Shown: positions 33,253 to 45,030 of the stretch, in pieces
Layout: the number at the start of each line of letters is the position of its first letter
Position numbering within the stretch: position 1 is the stretch's first letter
Assembly (NCBI RefSeq): GCF_947496995.1
Contig: NZ_CANMFD010000004.1
Coordinates: 434,001 to 498,000, forward strand
Direction: 5' to 3'
From: an uncultured Roseibium sp.
GTDB lineage: Bacteria > Pseudomonadota > Alphaproteobacteria > Rhizobiales > Stappiaceae
DNA: 64,000 nucleotides
Made by a program: the position numbers and the translations under genes
The notes under the pieces: generated by a model
The model's database searches: none
What the model saw: the letters and a program-made list of their open reading frames with translations, nothing else
What the model was told of the DNA's origin: nothing

Positions 33253-35685
33253 TCAATGCCTCTCGACAAAACTGTCGATGACCTTCTTCACGCCGGCCTT
33301 CTCGAAGTCGATGGTCAGTTTATTGCCCTCAATGGACTTGATAGCCCCGTAGCCGAACTTGATGTGGAACACACGTTCACCCAGGGAAAAGTCCGAGGGT
33401 GTGTCGCTGACCGACCGCGCCACAAGCTCCCCCTCGATGGTCAGCGGCCCCTGCCGTTTCGTCCGTGCCGATTTGTAGCCGCGACCGCCGTCCTTGAACC
33501 CGTCAGAGGATTGCCGCGCCCGCTGCGCCCTTTGCCAGCCGGGCGTTGAATAGCTGCCCGTGTCGAACGGATCCTGACTGTCGAAACGCGAAGGACCGTA
33601 ACCGCCACCGCCATAGCCGCCGTAGTTCGAGGATGCTTCGGCGATCTCCACATGATCCGCCGGCAGCTCATCCAGAAACCGGGACGGGACGGTCGACTGC
33701 CAGAGACCATGGATGCGCCGGTTGGAGGCGAAATAGAGCTTTACGCGCTTTTTCGCCCGCGTGATGCCCACATAAGCAAGCCGCCGCTCCTCTTCCAGCC
33801 CGGCGCGACCGCTCTCGTCGAGCGCGCGCTGATGTGGAAACAGCCCCTCCTCCCAGCCGGGCAGAAAGACGGTGTCGAATTCCAGCCCTTTGGCCGAGTG
33901 GAGCGTCATGATGGACACGGCGTCGGAACTGTCGGCGCTGTCCCGGTCCATGACCAGCGCGATATGCTCAAGGAACCCGGCCATGGATTCAAATTCATCC
34001 ATCGAGCGGATAAGTTCTTTCAGGTTGTCGAGCCGTCCGGGCGCTTCCGCCGAACGGTCCATCCGCCACATTTCCGTATAGCCGCTTTCATCGAGAATGA
34101 TTTCCGCCAGCTCCGTATGCTTGATCTGCTCGAGCTGGCGCCGCCAGCGCTCGAAATTGTCGAGCACGGTTTTAAGGGCGTTCCGCGGTTTGGGTTTGAG
34201 GTCTTCCGTATCGATCAACTGGCCGGCCGCCTGCATCAGCGGTATGCGTTCGGCCCGGGCCAGCCCGTGCACCAGCTTCAGCGTGGCATCGCCGAGACCG
34301 CGCTTGGGCGTGTTGACGATCCGCTCAAAGGCCAGATCGTCCGACGGCTGCATGACGCAGCGGAAATAAGCCATCGCATCGCGGATTTCCATGCGCTCGT
34401 AAAAACGCGGTCCGCCGATAACCCGGTAGTTGAGCCCGAGCGTGACAAATCGCTCTTCGAATTCGCGCATCTGGAAAGACGCCCGCACCAGCACGGCCAT
34501 CTCGTTCAAGGGATGGTTCTTGCTCTGCAGCGCTTCGATTTCCTCGCCGATCGTGCGGGCTTCTTCCTGTGAATCCCACACGGATGCGACAGAAACCAGA
34601 TCGTGATCCGGTTCGCTGAAGTCGGTGAACAGCGTCTTGCCAAGCCGGCCTTCATTGAAGGCGATCAGATGGGAGGCAGCCGCCAGAATGTGGCTGGTGG
34701 ACCGGTAATTGCGCTCAAGCCGGATGACTTCCGCCCCTTTGAAATCCTGTTCGAAGCGCAGGATGTTATCGACCTCCGCCCCGCGCCAGCCATAGATCGA
34801 CTGGTCGTCGTCCCCCACGCAACAGACATTGGGATTGCCCTGGGCGAGCAGCCGCAGCCAAAGGTACTGCGCTATGTTGGTATCCTGATACTCGTCCACC
34901 AGCATGTAGCGAAAGCGGCGCTGATATTCGGCAAGGACATCCGCACGCGTCTTGAAAATCGTGATGACATGCAGCAGCAGATCGCCAAAATCCGCGGCGT
35001 TCAGGATCGACAGGCGGTCCTGATACTCCGCGTAAAGCTTGCGGCCCTTGCCATTGGCGAACGCCCGCGCTTCGCCTTCCGGCACCTGATCGGGTGTCAG
35101 GGCCCGGTTCTTCCAGCCGTCCAGCATCGCGGCAAAAGCCTTGGCGGTCCAACGCTTGTCGTCCAGCCCCTCGGCCTGGATGATCTGCTTGATCAGGCGG
35201 ATCTGGTCATCGGTGTCGAGAATGGAAAAGCTGGACTTGAGGCCGACAAGCTCGGCATGCTTACGCAGGATCTTCACGCAGATGGAGTGGAACGTGCCGA
35301 GCCAGGCCATGCCCTCCACATTGCCGCCGACGAAAGTGGCGATGCGCTCCTTCATTTCCCGGGCGGCCTTGTTGGTGAAGGTCACGGCAAGGATCTGACC
35401 GGGACTTGCCTTGCCCATCGCAATAATGTGCGCGATACGGGTCGTGAGAACGCGTGTCTTGCCGGTGCCCGCCCCCGCAAGCACCAGCAGCGGTCCTTCC
35501 GTTGTTTCGACCGCAAGCCGCTGCTCCGGGTTAAGCCCTGTCAGGTAATCCGACGGCCCCTGCCGCGCCGCCATCGCTCGCGCCGCGATCCCGCCTTCCA
35601 CCCGCGCAGGCGCGGGTGCCGCTCCCGCGCCTGCGCGCTGAAAAGGGTCGTCGAATGCATCGTCATACCCGTCCGGGTCTGCCAT
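33253..35685 (-). CDS. uvrD: DNA helicase II (UvrD/PcrA, superfamily 1A)
   Basis: An 810-residue 3'-5' helicase of nucleotide excision and mismatch repair. The Walker A motif LAGAGTGKTRVL is at 69-80, motif II is VDEYQDTN, GDDDQSIYGWRGA is motif III, and VSIMTLHSAKGLEFDTVFLPG is motif V, with VGITRAKKRV motif VI. After a Gly/Tyr-rich linker (about 690-745) a C-terminal Tudor-like domain (VFHIKFGYGAIKSIEGNKLTIDF) is expected to contact RNA polymerase. The long N-terminal acidic/Ala-rich tail is usual in rhizobial UvrD. Confidence 0.95.
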   Translation of the reverse strand: MADPDGYDDAFDDPFQRAGAGAAPAPARVEGGIAARAMAARQGPSDYLTGLNPEQRLAVETTEGPLLVLAGAGTGKTRVLTTRIAHIIAMGKASPGQILAVTFTNKAAREMKERIATFVGGNVEGMAWLGTFHSICVKILRKHAELVGLKSSFSILDTDDQIRLIKQIIQAEGLDDKRWTAKAFAAMLDGWKNRALTPDQVPEGEARAFANGKGRKLYAEYQDRLSILNAADFGDLLLHVITIFKTRADVLAEYQRRFRYMLVDEYQDTNIAQYLWLRLLAQGNPNVCCVGDDDQSIYGWRGAEVDNILRFEQDFKGAEVIRLERNYRSTSHILAAASHLIAFNEGRLGKTLFTDFSEPDHDLVSVASVWDSQEEARTIGEEIEALQSKNHPLNEMAVLVRASFQMREFEERFVTLGLNYRVIGGPRFYERMEIRDAMAYFRCVMQPSDDLAFERIVNTPKRGLGDATLKLVHGLARAERIPLMQAAGQLIDTEDLKPKPRNALKTVLDNFERWRRQLEQIKHTELAEIILDESGYTEMWRMDRSAEAPGRLDNLKELIRSMDEFESMAGFLEHIALVMDRDSADSSDAVSIMTLHSAKGLEFDTVFLPGWEEGLFPHQRALDESGRAGLEEERRLAYVGITRAKKRVKLYFASNRRIHGLWQSTVPSRFLDELPADHVEIAEASSNYGGYGGGGYGPSRFDSQDPFDTGSYSTPGWQRAQRARQSSDGFKDGGRGYKSARTKRQGPLTIEGELVARSVSDTPSDFSLGERVFHIKFGYGAIKSIEGNKLTIDFEKAGVKKVIDSFVERH

Positions 35686-36133
35686 GGTTTACTGGTCCGG
35701 TGATTTTGAGCGCTCTTTGACGAGAACAATATAGCAACAAAACGGCTGTGGCGAGGCAAAGATCTGGATTTTGGTGGGGACGAACATATCGGAGATCCCG
35801 ATAGATTTGTTTTCTGAAATATTTCCAACCCTCGCACTTAACAGTGACCGATACCCGGCCACCACGTGGCTACTGGGTCCCGGTCTTGCCGCTCCGCGCC
35901 AAACCGGGACGACAAGTGGAGATGTGAGACAGGCCTTGGCATCGCAAGTGTTGCGGAAAATGTCAGCCCATCCCATTACGCAAGTGCAATTGCCCTCGTT
36001 TGTCATCCTGGATTGGCGCAGCCAAGTCCGGGAACCAGTAATCACTGGCATCTCCGGTCCAGGACACCATCGGAGTTGCCCGTGCCAGGTCTTGGCTCTG
36101 CGCAGCAGACCACAACGCGAAGGGAAAGACATG
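35686..36133. repeat. Gene-free region with palindromic repeat elements
   Basis: A 448-base stretch without a credible gene. It contains GTCCCGG and CCGGGACGAC as an inverted pair (about 35876-35915) and a second element around GTCATCCTGGATTGG, AGTCCGGGAACCAG and CTCCGGTCCAGGA (about 36001-36065). These resemble parts of the element at the left edge of the window. They lie between uvrD and the 3' end of a GIY-YIG gene. Confidence 0.5.
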
Positions 36134-36430
36134 TCAGGTCAGATTCGGAAAAAGATCATCCCAATTCGGATTGAGTTCTTCAATAAGGCGGATCTTCCAG
36201 GCCCGCCGCCATCGCTTGAGCTGCTTTTCCCGCCTGATCGCCTGCTCGATCTCTTCATGAACTTCGTAATAGACGAGTCGGTTTACGCAATACGTTGCGG
36301 TGAAACGGCTGCCGAGACCATCCTTATGAAGCGAGACCCTTCCTAAAAGATCATTTGTCACTCCGACATAAAGCGTCCCACCAAGTCCGCTGGCCAGAAT
36401 GTACACGTAATATTGTCGGTCGAGATACAA
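36134..36430 (-). CDS. GIY-YIG nuclease domain protein (single domain)
   Basis: A 98-residue protein consisting of a bare GIY-YIG catalytic domain: YYVYIL (GIY-like), GGTLYVGVTND (YIG-like), an Arg in LGRVSLHKDG, and a Glu in the RREKQLKRWRRAWKIRLIEE helix. The ending NPNWDDLF is typical of this branch (UPF0213/YhbQ-related). Such small GIY-YIG genes occur in several scattered copies in alphaproteobacterial genomes. Palindromic repeats flank this one on both sides, hinting at mobility or a repeat-linked role. Its biological substrate is unknown. Confidence 0.85.
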   Translation of the reverse strand: MYLDRQYYVYILASGLGGTLYVGVTNDLLGRVSLHKDGLGSRFTATYCVNRLVYYEVHEEIEQAIRREKQLKRWRRAWKIRLIEELNPNWDDLFPNLT

Positions 36431-36445
36431 ATGCCCCTCCGTGCT

Positions 36446-36481
36446 GCCAGGATCCGAAATCGAAAAGTGCCGGATCCTGGC
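36446..36481. repeat. 11-bp inverted repeat upstream of GIY-YIG gene
   Basis: GCCAGGATCCG (36446-36456) and its exact complement CGGATCCTGGC (36471-36481) flank a 14-base spacer between the GIY-YIG start and the ligA stop. No T run follows. It may be a repeat border of the GIY-YIG unit or a terminator-like hairpin for ligA. Confidence 0.65.
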
Positions 36482-36528
36482 CCTCCTCCGAACTGCGATT
36501 GGCAGGACAAAGCGAAATTGCTGGAGGC

Positions 36529-38745
<2,217 letters not shown>

Positions 38746-38850
38746 TCAAGCGTTGATAATACATGCGTCTGCATCAGGTGGGCGCAAATGATCAAGCAAG
38801 AGCAGCCCGCATTTGAAAGAACGCAGGCTGTCGTTAAGCAGGAGACGAAA

Positions 38851-39033
38851 ATGGCCCATCAGGACCATGGAACGCATTATGTCGAGAAAAGAACCGCTGG
38901 CGGAGCCGGCTGGTTCATCGCCGGAGGGCTGATTGTCGCCCTGATCATCGGCGGCCTGCTCTACACCAATGGATATTTCACCAACGACGAAGACGTCAGC
39001 ATCGAACTGAAAGTCCCGGGTCTCCCGCAGTAA
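38851..39033 (+). CDS. Small single-pass membrane protein, 60 residues
   Basis: A 60-residue protein with a short polar N-terminus (MAHQDHGTHYVEKRTAGG), one strong membrane segment (GWFIAGGLIVALIIGGLLYT) and an acidic periplasmic-side tail ending VPGLPQ. The AGGAG seven bases before the ATG is a near-perfect ribosome-binding site, and a terminator-like hairpin follows, so I consider it a real single-gene unit although no family is recognised. It lies between the divergent ligA and the convergent recN. Confidence 0.7.
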   Translation: MAHQDHGTHYVEKRTAGGAGWFIAGGLIVALIIGGLLYTNGYFTNDEDVSIELKVPGLPQ

Positions 39034-39051
39034 CTTCGATGAATATCAGAG

Positions 39052-39073
39052 CGGCGGGATCCCTATCCCGCCG
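39052..39073 (+). terminator. Stem-loop overlapping the recN stop
   Basis: CGGCGGGAT (39052-39060) and ATCCCGCCG (39065-39073) form a 9-bp stem with a 4-base loop, followed by TTTCC. It would end the transcript of the 60-residue membrane protein gene; its right arm lies in the end of recN. Confidence 0.55.
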
Positions 39074-40733
39074 TTTCCGTAAGCAGCTTGCCCGCCGCTG
39101 CGCGCGCTTCGTCAGTTATGACGCTGCCGGCCAGCATGCGCGCGATTTCCTCGCGGCGATGGCTGTCGTCGATACGCCTGACCCGCGTTGCAACACGGTC
39201 CGCTTTCATCGCTTCCTTGGCGATCAGGAAATGACCTTCCGCGCGCGCCGCCACCTGGGGCGCATGGGTTACGGTCAGCACCTGAACATTGCTCGCCAGA
39301 CGCGCCAGACGCACCCCGATAGCTTCGGCAACCGCACCACCCACACCCGTGTCGATCTCGTCAAAAACCAGGGTCGGGGCGGATCCCTTGTCGGCGAGCG
39401 ACACCTTCAGCGCCAGTAGAAAACGCGACAGCTCCCCGCCAGAGGCAACTTTCATCATCGGACCGGGGCGTGTGCCCGGATTGGTCTGTACGTGAAACTC
39501 GATCTGATCGATGCCCGACCGGCCCGGAGTTTGCGGATCGCTTTGCATCTCGACGATGAATCGCGCGTGTTCCAGTTTCAGGTCCGGCAATTCCGCGAGC
39601 ACCGCCTTTTCCAGAGCCTGCGCGGTCTTACGCCGCTTCTCCGAAAGAGCAACTGCCTTGGCGTCGTAATCCGCCCGGGCCTTGGCCGCAGCTTCGGAAA
39701 GAGCGGCAAGTTTGTCCTCGCCCGCATCGAGATCGGCAAGCTCGCCCGCCATGCGCTCGCGCAGCATCACGAGATCGTCGACAGGTACCGAATACTTGCG
39801 CGACGCCGCGCGCAGCGCGAACAGGCGTTCCTCCACTGATTCCAGCTCACGCGGATCGAATTCCGTTTCGCGAAGGGCGCTTTCAAGGCTGGCGCGCGTG
39901 TCTTCCAGAAGGTCCAGCGCTTCAGAAAGCGTACGCACCGGCGGCGCGAGGAGGACCGGTACCTGGTCGGCCTTGCGCTCGAGGCGGCGCAGCAGGCTGG
40001 CAAGTTCAGGGATGGGGGATGCAGATCCATTCAGGGTTTCGAACGCCTCGTTCAGATCTCCGGCGATCTTTTCCACCTGCATCATGTCCGTACGGCGGGC
40101 AGCAAGCTGATCCTCTTCACCCGCCTCAGGCCGCAGGGCTGATAATTCGTCTACCGAGGAGCGCAGGAAATCGGCCTCGTTGCGTGCCGCCTCGATCCGC
40201 TTCTCGTGATCGGTCACAGCCTTCTCCGCCGCCCTGAAGGTCGAAAAGGCCTTCCCGACGGCCTCGCTCTCCCCGACAAGCCCGCCGAACACGTCGATCA
40301 GCGCTCGGTGGCTTTCCGGATCAACCAGAGCCCGGTCATCATGCTGTCCGTGGATCTCCACCAGAAGGCTGCCGGCCTGACGCAACAGGCCCGCACTGAC
40401 CGGCTGGTCATTGACGAACGCCCGCGTCCGGCCATCGGCAGTCTGGATACGGCGCAGGATGATATCGCCGTCGTCATCGACATCGTTGGCTTTCAGAAAC
40501 GCGCGCACGGGATGGGAAGCAGCCACATCGAAAACCGCGGTGACCTGTCCCTGGGCTTCGCCATGACGGACCAGATCCGCATCGCCGCGGGCTCCCAGAG
40601 CCAGCGACAGGGAATCGAGCAAAATCGATTTGCCCGCACCGGTTTCGCCGGTCAGAACCGACATTCCCGCGGCAAAATCTAGATCAAGACGGTCAATCAG
40701 AACGATGTCACGGATAGACAGCGTGACCAGCAT
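39063..40733 (-). CDS. recN: DNA repair protein RecN
   Basis: An SMC-like ATPase that helps hold and join broken DNA ends in double-strand break repair. The 556-residue protein has Walker A GETGAGKS at 29-36 near the N-terminus, a long central coiled coil (about 160-370, with the ELVDLDAGEDKLA-like heptads), and near the C-terminus the ABC signature SGGELSRFLLA and Walker B TLVFDEIDTGVGG. Normal length. It is downstream of bamD by 127 bases on the same strand, an order conserved in rhizobia. Confidence 0.95.
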   Translation of the reverse strand: MLVTLSIRDIVLIDRLDLDFAAGMSVLTGETGAGKSILLDSLSLALGARGDADLVRHGEAQGQVTAVFDVAASHPVRAFLKANDVDDDGDIILRRIQTADGRTRAFVNDQPVSAGLLRQAGSLLVEIHGQHDDRALVDPESHRALIDVFGGLVGESEAVGKAFSTFRAAEKAVTDHEKRIEAARNEADFLRSSVDELSALRPEAGEEDQLAARRTDMMQVEKIAGDLNEAFETLNGSASPIPELASLLRRLERKADQVPVLLAPPVRTLSEALDLLEDTRASLESALRETEFDPRELESVEERLFALRAASRKYSVPVDDLVMLRERMAGELADLDAGEDKLAALSEAAAKARADYDAKAVALSEKRRKTAQALEKAVLAELPDLKLEHARFIVEMQSDPQTPGRSGIDQIEFHVQTNPGTRPGPMMKVASGGELSRFLLALKVSLADKGSAPTLVFDEIDTGVGGAVAEAIGVRLARLASNVQVLTVTHAPQVAARAEGHFLIAKEAMKADRVATRVRRIDDSHRREEIARMLAGSVITDEARAAAGKLLTETAG

Positions 40734-40860
40734 GAAGGGAAGCTCCTAAGGGCATAGCCTACGGTTCGGCGCGATCCACCATATAGGAGAATCGGGTCGT
40801 CTTTCCAGAGCATGTTTGAGCCGGTCCCGGTCAAAGGCATCCAGATGGACGAGACAGGCT

Positions 40861-41673
40861 TTAGATACTCTTGAAGGCGCGGCTTATCCAGCTTCCGCTG
40901 TCTTCGGAAGGCTGGTAGCCTCCCTTGTTCAACAGCGAATAGGCATCTTTATACCACTGACTGTCCGGGTAGTTGTGACCCAGCACCGCAGCGGCAGTCT
41001 GTGCCTCGTTCACGACGCCAAGCGCGTAATAGGCTTCCGTCAGACGAAACAGCGCCTCTTCCACATGCCGCGTGGTCTGGAAATCGACAACCACCGTCTT
41101 GAAGCGGTTGATGGCGGCAACATAGTTGCGCTTTTCCAAGTAGTAGCGGCCGACCTGCATTTCCTTGCCGGCCAGCTGATCCTTCACGATCCGCAGTTTC
41201 TGTTCCGCATCCGGCACATATTCGGATTCCGGGAAACGCTGGACCAGTTCGGTGAAGGCGCCGGCTGCTTTCCGGGTGACCGCCTGATCGCGGGTGATGT
41301 CCGGCATCTGGCGGAAATAGCTCTGCCCGGCGAGATACAGCATATAGGCTGAGTCTCCGTCCCCCGGATAAAGGGTCACGAATCGTTTGGCCGCCGTTAT
41401 CGTCTCGGTGTATTTGCCGCGCGTGTAATTCAGGTAAGCCAGGTTGACGAGCGATTTCTTGGAATATTCCGAATAGGGGTAGAGCTTGTCCAGCTCCTCG
41501 AACTTTTCGGTGGAATCGCGTAATTTGCCTTGCGCACGCAGCGCGAGGCCTTCGTTGAAGAGAACTTCCGGTGGCGTGTCGTTGAGGGCCAGGTCGTCCA
41601 GATCGTCCTTGCCTCCGCAAGCTGCCAGAAGCAGCGGTGCGGCCAGGACGGCCAGTCTCAGGAAGAATTTCAT
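40861..41673 (-). CDS. bamD: Outer membrane assembly lipoprotein BamD
   Basis: BamD (ComL) is an essential lipoprotein partner of BamA in inserting beta-barrel proteins. From the ATG at 41673 the 270-residue protein starts with a lipoprotein signal (lipobox LLAAC, Cys19) and has five TPR-type repeats, for example EVLFNEGLALRAQGKLRDS, AYMLYLAGQSYFRQM and HVEEALFRLTEAYYALGV. The frame is open to 41718, which would add 15 residues ahead of the signal peptide. It lies between lpxC and recN, all on the minus strand. Confidence 0.94.
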   Translation of the reverse strand: MKFFLRLAVLAAPLLLAACGGKDDLDDLALNDTPPEVLFNEGLALRAQGKLRDSTEKFEELDKLYPYSEYSKKSLVNLAYLNYTRGKYTETITAAKRFVTLYPGDGDSAYMLYLAGQSYFRQMPDITRDQAVTRKAAGAFTELVQRFPESEYVPDAEQKLRIVKDQLAGKEMQVGRYYLEKRNYVAAINRFKTVVVDFQTTRHVEEALFRLTEAYYALGVVNEAQTAAAVLGHNYPDSQWYKDAYSLLNKGGYQPSEDSGSWISRAFKSI

Positions 41674-41934
41674 ACCCTTGGTTCCGCTTGCTTCAGAACC
41701 AGTGTCCATTCCGTTCACGCCTATACTCCCGGGCCGCAGCGGCCCAACCGGCCAATTTTAAGACGGCCACGCATTTCATCGACAGGAGTGTTTAGCGGAA
41801 AGCACCCGTCCCCGTCACGTCCTCATCGGCCATCTGACGGATTTTTTAAGCAAATTTGTGGCAAGAGGTCCGAATTGTGCTGATTTCCGCCGAATTGAAA
41901 AACGGCCATTTGCGGAAAACGACCCAAGACACGA

Positions 41935-42879
41935 TCAGGAAACGTCCGGCCCGAAGGCAGCAGACGCGGCCAGGCCGCCCTTGTCCACCTGACCGACCTG
42001 ACGGAAAGCCGGGGCTTCGACAATTTCGAAAGCGCTCGGATCTTCAAACAGTTTGACCAGAATGGCGTTGTTCATCTTGTGGCCGCCCTTGTAAGAGCGG
42101 TAAAGGCCCAGGATGGGCAGTCCGGCGAGAGCAAGATCGCCAACGGCATCCAGCGCCTTGTGACGGGCGAACTCATCCGGCCAGCGTGTGCCTTCGGGAT
42201 TGAGAACCTTGTCTTCGGAAATGGCCACGGAGTTTTCCAGCGAAGAGCCGAGAGCAAAACCCATTTTCCAGAGCTGCTCGACATCCTTCACATAGCCAAA
42301 GGTCCGTGCGCGGGAAAGTTCGTCGCGGAACACCTGCGGCGTCATGTCGGAGACGAACTGCTGCCGGCCGATCAGCGGGGTGTCGAAATCGATCGTGATG
42401 TCGAACTTGGTCCCGTCATAGGGATGAAGTTCACACCAGGCACCGCCATTGTCGACACGAACGGTCTTCTTGATCTTGAGATACCGGCGGCCGCGGTCAA
42501 GCTTCTTGAGCCCTACCTGCTCGATCGCCTCGACGAATGCCGAGCTGCTGCCGTCCATGATCGGCATTTCCGGTCCGTCGATCTCTACAACGAGATTGTC
42601 GACCCCCATGCCGACGAGAGCGGCCATAAGGTGTTCGACAGTAGCGACGCCTTCACCGGCAGGATCGCCGAGCACCGTGCAAAGAGCAGTTGAGGAGACC
42701 TTGTTCCACTGAGCCGGAACCTCAGAGGACATTTCCTTGTCGGTTCGGGTAAACACAATCCCCACACCAGTTTCGGCAGGCACTAATGTGATCGACACGG
42801 GCTTGCCCGAATGGACACCCAACCCGGTCAGGGTTACCTGATCGGCGAGTGTTGTCTGTCGATCGACATAAGTTGTCAT
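41935..42879 (-). CDS. lpxC: UDP-3-O-acyl-N-acetylglucosamine deacetylase
   Basis: LpxC carries out the committed step of lipid A synthesis, a zinc-dependent deacetylation. The 314-residue protein has the zinc ligand His83 in TVEHLMAALVG, the EIDGPEMPIMDGSSSAFVEAI segment, and the second metal/catalytic motif FARHKALDAVGDLALAG with HKMNNAIL near the end. Length is normal. It follows ftsZ across a 254-bp gap that carries an intrinsic terminator for ftsZ and, presumably, its own promoter. Confidence 0.97.
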   Translation of the reverse strand: MTTYVDRQTTLADQVTLTGLGVHSGKPVSITLVPAETGVGIVFTRTDKEMSSEVPAQWNKVSSTALCTVLGDPAGEGVATVEHLMAALVGMGVDNLVVEIDGPEMPIMDGSSSAFVEAIEQVGLKKLDRGRRYLKIKKTVRVDNGGAWCELHPYDGTKFDITIDFDTPLIGRQQFVSDMTPQVFRDELSRARTFGYVKDVEQLWKMGFALGSSLENSVAISEDKVLNPEGTRWPDEFARHKALDAVGDLALAGLPILGLYRSYKGGHKMNNAILVKLFEDPSAFEIVEAPAFRQVGQVDKGGLAASAAFGPDVS

Positions 42880-43077
42880 ATGCTCTGCCCTTCCGGTTAG
42901 CGATCGGAAATAGTCCGGGATTTATCCCCTGCAGGTTACGGACTTTTAACGATCACGATTTGGGGGAAGATAATCCCGATGCAGGAGAGAGCGAAATAAA
43001 GCTTTATTACGGTTTGTAACGATTCACAGCTTCGCAACATACTGAAATAACACGACAATTATGACCCCAACGAAAAC

Positions 43078-43101
43078 AGCCCGAAGCGTGAGCTCCGGGC
43101 T
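43078..43101 (-). terminator. Intrinsic terminator after ftsZ
   Basis: On the minus strand AGCCCGGAGC, a TCAC loop and GCTTCGGGCT form a 10-bp stem with one G-U pair, followed directly by GTTTTCG. It lies 33 bases after the ftsZ stop and marks the end of the division-wall cluster transcript. Confidence 0.8.
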
Positions 43102-43133
43102 GCTGCGATCAGGGAAGACAATCGCGTCGGGAA

Positions 43134-44915
43134 TCAGTTGGCCTGGCGGCGGAGGAATGCCGGGATTTCCAACTGTTCGTCATCGGTCGTCGTAACCGGC
43201 TTGGGCGCTGCCCGGCCTGTTCCGTCCAGCTGTCCGGCCGCCCCCTGGGCGGAAGGACGCTGCTGAGGCGCGCGCGGCGCGGCTTGCGGCGCAGGCTGCA
43301 GCTGCGGTGCGGACCGGGTAACCGGAGCCTCTGCATCGAGTTCATCTTCCTCGTCTTCCCGGCGGCCGAGACCACTGGCGAGACGGCGCAGAAGACCCAT
43401 CGGACGCCGGTCTTCCTCACCGTGCTCCTCGTAGCCTGCGGCAGGTGCAGCAGGCTGCGCCGGAGCTGAAGAAGCCTCGGTAGCCAAAGGTTGCCGGGCA
43501 GGACTTGCAGCCGTCTGCTGTGCCCGCAATTCACGCTGGGCGATGGGCGGAAAGTCCTCGACGCGCGGCATGCGCGAAGTGGTGGTGTGTTCCTCGGCAG
43601 CCGGCGGAATATACGGCTTGCTGAGCGGCGCATCCTCGACGACCTGTGCCGGAGCTTCCCCGTCGAGATCCATCATTGCGGCCTTGCCGGCAAGAGCGGC
43701 GCTCGAAGGCTGAACGCGCTTGATCTCCACGTCGGGATCGCTGGCAACGGAGACCGGCTGCGGATCCGGAATTGCCAGTTCCTTTTCCAGGCTGGCAACC
43801 GCCTTCGCGGCCGCATCCATGGCATTGGCTTTTTCAACCGTTGCCGCCGGCTTGGCCGTGGTGAATTCCGGGATACGCGCGGCTGCGGGCATCTCGGCTT
43901 TCAGGGATTGGGCACCTGCGGAGGGAAACGTGTTGGCCGCGAGGGCTTCCTCCTTGTCGATGCCGGTCGCCACGACCGAAACCCGGATGATGCCATCGAG
44001 AGTTTCATCGAATGTCGCCCCCAGGATGATGTTGGCGTCAGCGTCGACTTCCTCGCGGATACGGGTCGCTGCCTCATCCACTTCAAACAGCGTCAGATCG
44101 TTGCCGCCGGTGATGGAGATGAGAAGGCCCCGTGCCCCCTTCATGGAGGATTCGTCGAGAAGCGGGTTGGCAATGGCAGCTTCCGCCGCCTGCTGCGCGC
44201 GCTTTTCGCCGCTGGCTTCGCCCGTACCCATCATCGCCTTGCCCATGCCGCGCATCACGGACCGAACGTCGGCAAAGTCGAGGTTGATGAGGCCTTCCTT
44301 CACCATCAGGTCGGTGATGCAGGCAACGCCGGAGTAAAGCACCTGGTCGGCCATCGCGAAGGCGTCGGCGAAGGTGGTCTGCGCATTGGCGATGCGGAAC
44401 AGGTTCTGGTTCGGGATGACGATCAGCGTATCGACACTGCGCTGCAGCTCCTCGATACCGCTGTCGGCGATCCGCATGCGGCGAGCGCCTTCGAACTGGA
44501 ACGGCTTGGTCACGACGCCAACGGTCAGAATGCCCTGTTCGCGTGCCGCACGGGCAATCACGGGAGCCGCACCGGTACCGGTGCCGCCGCCCATGCCGGC
44601 GGTGATGAACACCATGTGCGATCCGGACAGATGGTCGTTGATCTCGTCGATCACTTCCTCGGCCGCGGCAGAGCCGACTTCCGGCTGAGAGCCTGCGCCA
44701 AGACCTTCCGTAACCGCCACGCCCATCTGGACGAGACGTTCGGACTGGTTCATGGCCAGCGCCTGGGCATCCGTGTTGGCGCAAACGAAGTCGCACCCCT
44801 GGAGGCCTGCTGTGATCATGTTATTGACGGCGTTTCCGCCCGCACCGCCGACGCCGAAGACCGTAATCCGCGGCTTCAGCTCCTGAATGTCGGGCATCTT
44901 CAGGTTGATGGTCAT
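43134..44915 (-). CDS. ftsZ: Cell division protein FtsZ
   Basis: The tubulin-like GTPase that forms the division ring. From the ATG at 44915 (GAGG six bases ahead) it has 593 residues. The GTPase domain has [20 protein letters not shown], the tubulin signature GGGTGTG at 109-115 and the T7 loop [12 protein letters not shown] long Ala/Pro/Gln-rich linker (about 320-575) follows, as in other rhizobial FtsZ proteins, ending in the conserved tail [10 protein letters not shown], which binds FtsA and other partners. The frame is open back to 45062, and an in-frame ATG at 45026 would add 37 acidic residues. Confidence 0.96.
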   Translation of the reverse strand: MTINLKMPDIQELKPRITVFGVGGAGGNAVNNMITAGLQGCDFVCANTDAQALAMNQSERLVQMGVAVTEGLGAGSQPEVGSAAAEEVIDEINDHLSGSHMVFITAGMGGGTGTGAAPVIARAAREQGILTVGVVTKPFQFEGARRMRIADSGIEELQRSVDTLIVIPNQNLFRIANAQTTFADAFAMADQVLYSGVACITDLMVKEGLINLDFADVRSVMRGMGKAMMGTGEASGEKRAQQAAEAAIANPLLDESSMKGARGLLISITGGNDLTLFEVDEAATRIREEVDADANIILGATFDETLDGIIRVSVVATGIDKEEALAANTFPSAGAQSLKAEMPAAARIPEFTTAKPAATVEKANAMDAAAKAVASLEKELAIPDPQPVSVASDPDVEIKRVQPSSAALAGKAAMMDLDGEAPAQVVEDAPLSKPYIPPAAEEHTTTSRMPRVEDFPPIAQRELRAQQTAASPARQPLATEASSAPAQPAAPAAGYEEHGEEDRRPMGLLRRLASGLGRREDEEDELDAEAPVTRSAPQLQPAPQAAPRAPQQRPSAQGAAGQLDGTGRAAPKPVTTTDDEQLEIPAFLRRQAN

Positions 44916-45030
44916 ATTATCCTCGCGACCCAATGGCGCCCCCGATACGGGAGTGGCCTCTTCTTCCCTAATTTTCTCCGCCATTGCTGGCAGCACAAAT
45001 TCCTGGTTTTCGTCTTCTTGGCTCATGTCG

